Positions 5,847-6,326 of a stretch of DNA of 6,326 nucleotides are shown here, one piece after another (position 1 is the first letter of the stretch; the number at the start of each line of letters is the position of its first letter). A program made the position numbers and the translations under genes. The stretch covers positions 1-6,326 of the forward strand of contig SKPV01000183.1 in the NCBI GenBank assembly GCA_007119345.1, in the 5' to 3' direction. The DNA is from Halovivax sp. GTDB taxonomy: Archaea; Halobacteriota; Halobacteria; Halobacteriales; Natrialbaceae. Under the pieces are notes generated by a model. That model was not told the DNA's origin. It did no database searches and worked only from the letters and a program-made list of their open reading frames with translations.

Positions 5847-6326
5847 ATGGTGCGCGAATTCAAACTTCCCGACGTGGGCGAAGGCGTCGCCGAGGGCGAG
5901 CTCGTCTCCTGGCTGGTCGAGCCGGGGGACGCCGTCTCGGAGGATCAACCGGTCGCCGAGGTCGAGACCGACAAGGCGCTCGTCGAGGTGCCCTCGCCCG
6001 TGAACGGGACCGTCAAGGAACTGCACTGGGCGGAAGGTGAGATGGTGCCGGTCGGGGACCTGTTCATTACGTATAATGTCGAGGGCGAGGACCCTGGGCC
6101 GGCCGACCAGGAGACGCGCTCGGAGGCCGACACCGCCGGCGAGGCGGGGGCAGTCGACGCGCCCGAGTCCGCCGGCGACGGATCCGCCGCCGAAGCGGGC
6201 GACGCCGGCGCCACCGGCGCCGAAACCGGCGAGGTCGAGACGCCCGAGGGACGGGTGTTCGCCCCGCCGAGCGTCCGCCGGCTGGCCCGCGAGCTGGGCG
6301 TGGACATCGCGCAGGTCGACGGCAGC
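5847..6326 (+). CDS. pdhC: 2-oxoacid dehydrogenase E2, dihydrolipoamide acyltransferase (3' end cut by window)
   Basis: The first 160 codons of an E2 core subunit are visible. E2 receives the acyl group from E1 on its lipoyl arm and transfers it to coenzyme A. A single lipoyl domain spans about 1-80 (starting MVREFKLPDVGEGVAEGELV), with the lipoyl lysine K43 in VETDKALVEVPSP. An acidic Ala/Gly/Glu-rich flexible linker follows (about 80-135). The subunit-binding domain then begins with FAPPSVRRLARELGVDIAQV (138-157), which docks E1 or E3. The catalytic acyltransferase domain, with its expected HxxxDG motif, lies beyond the edge. The ATG is 3 bases after the pdhB stop; upstream GGTGGA (5831-5836) is only a weak Shine-Dalgarno match, so coupling to pdhB is likely. 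LipA encoded just upstream would supply the lipoyl modification. Incompleteness comes from the window, not from a mutation. Confidence 0.95.
   Translation, partial: MVREFKLPDVGEGVAEGELVSWLVEPGDAVSEDQPVAEVETDKALVEVPSPVNGTVKELHWAEGEMVPVGDLFITYNVEGEDPGPADQETRSEADTAGEAGAVDAPESAGDGSAAEAGDAGATGAETGEVETPEGRVFAPPSVRRLARELGVDIAQVDGS

Overview
The window looks chromosomal and haloarchaeal. It has very high GC, strongly acidic proteins rich in Asp and Glu, and AT-rich TATA-type boxes about 25-33 bases before start codons with almost no 5' leader. It encodes an archaeal-type lipoyl synthase beside a bacterial-like 2-oxoacid dehydrogenase complex, a combination well known in halophilic archaea. The genus cannot be fixed from sequence alone.

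Layout, left to right. Bases 1-125 hold no supported gene, only a short direct repeat. A minus-strand gene (126-650, GTG start) encodes a two-helix membrane protein with a bacterial PH (YdbS-like) domain. Bases 651-862 are intergenic: they carry that gene's promoter, a 30-base tandem repeat and a palindromic repeat that ends at the 3' end of the next gene. A minus-strand MATE-family multidrug/sodium antiporter occupies 863-2257. Its start is best placed 45 bases inside the longest reading frame, because a TATA-like box lies between the two candidate starts. A 101-base divergent promoter region (2258-2358) separates it from plus-strand lipA (2359-3327).

After lipA comes a 381-base gene-free gap (3328-3708). 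Its first third is a 37-base tandem repeat that appears to be related to the very end of lipA. Its last part is AT-rich and carries a strong promoter, a small inverted repeat just upstream of it, and a Shine-Dalgarno sequence for the next gene. A possible 13-codon upstream reading frame overlaps the pdhA start codon.

The right-hand half is a compact plus-strand operon: pdhA (E1 alpha, 3709-4821), pdhB (E1 beta, 4824-5843) and pdhC (E2, 5847 onward, cut by the window edge), with gaps of 2 and 3 bases. E1 alpha/beta uses thiamine diphosphate to decarboxylate a 2-oxoacid and passes the acyl group to the lipoyl lysine of E2. LipA makes that lipoyl group by inserting sulfur into an octanoyl chain, so lipA and the operon form one functional unit although they probably have separate promoters. 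E3 (dihydrolipoamide dehydrogenase) would be expected just beyond the right edge. The true substrate of such complexes in haloarchaea is not obvious from sequence, because these organisms usually oxidise pyruvate with a ferredoxin oxidoreductase.

No RNA gene, insertion sequence or CRISPR array was seen. The best candidates for something undescribed are the control region ahead of pdhA and the repeat that runs into the end of lipA.
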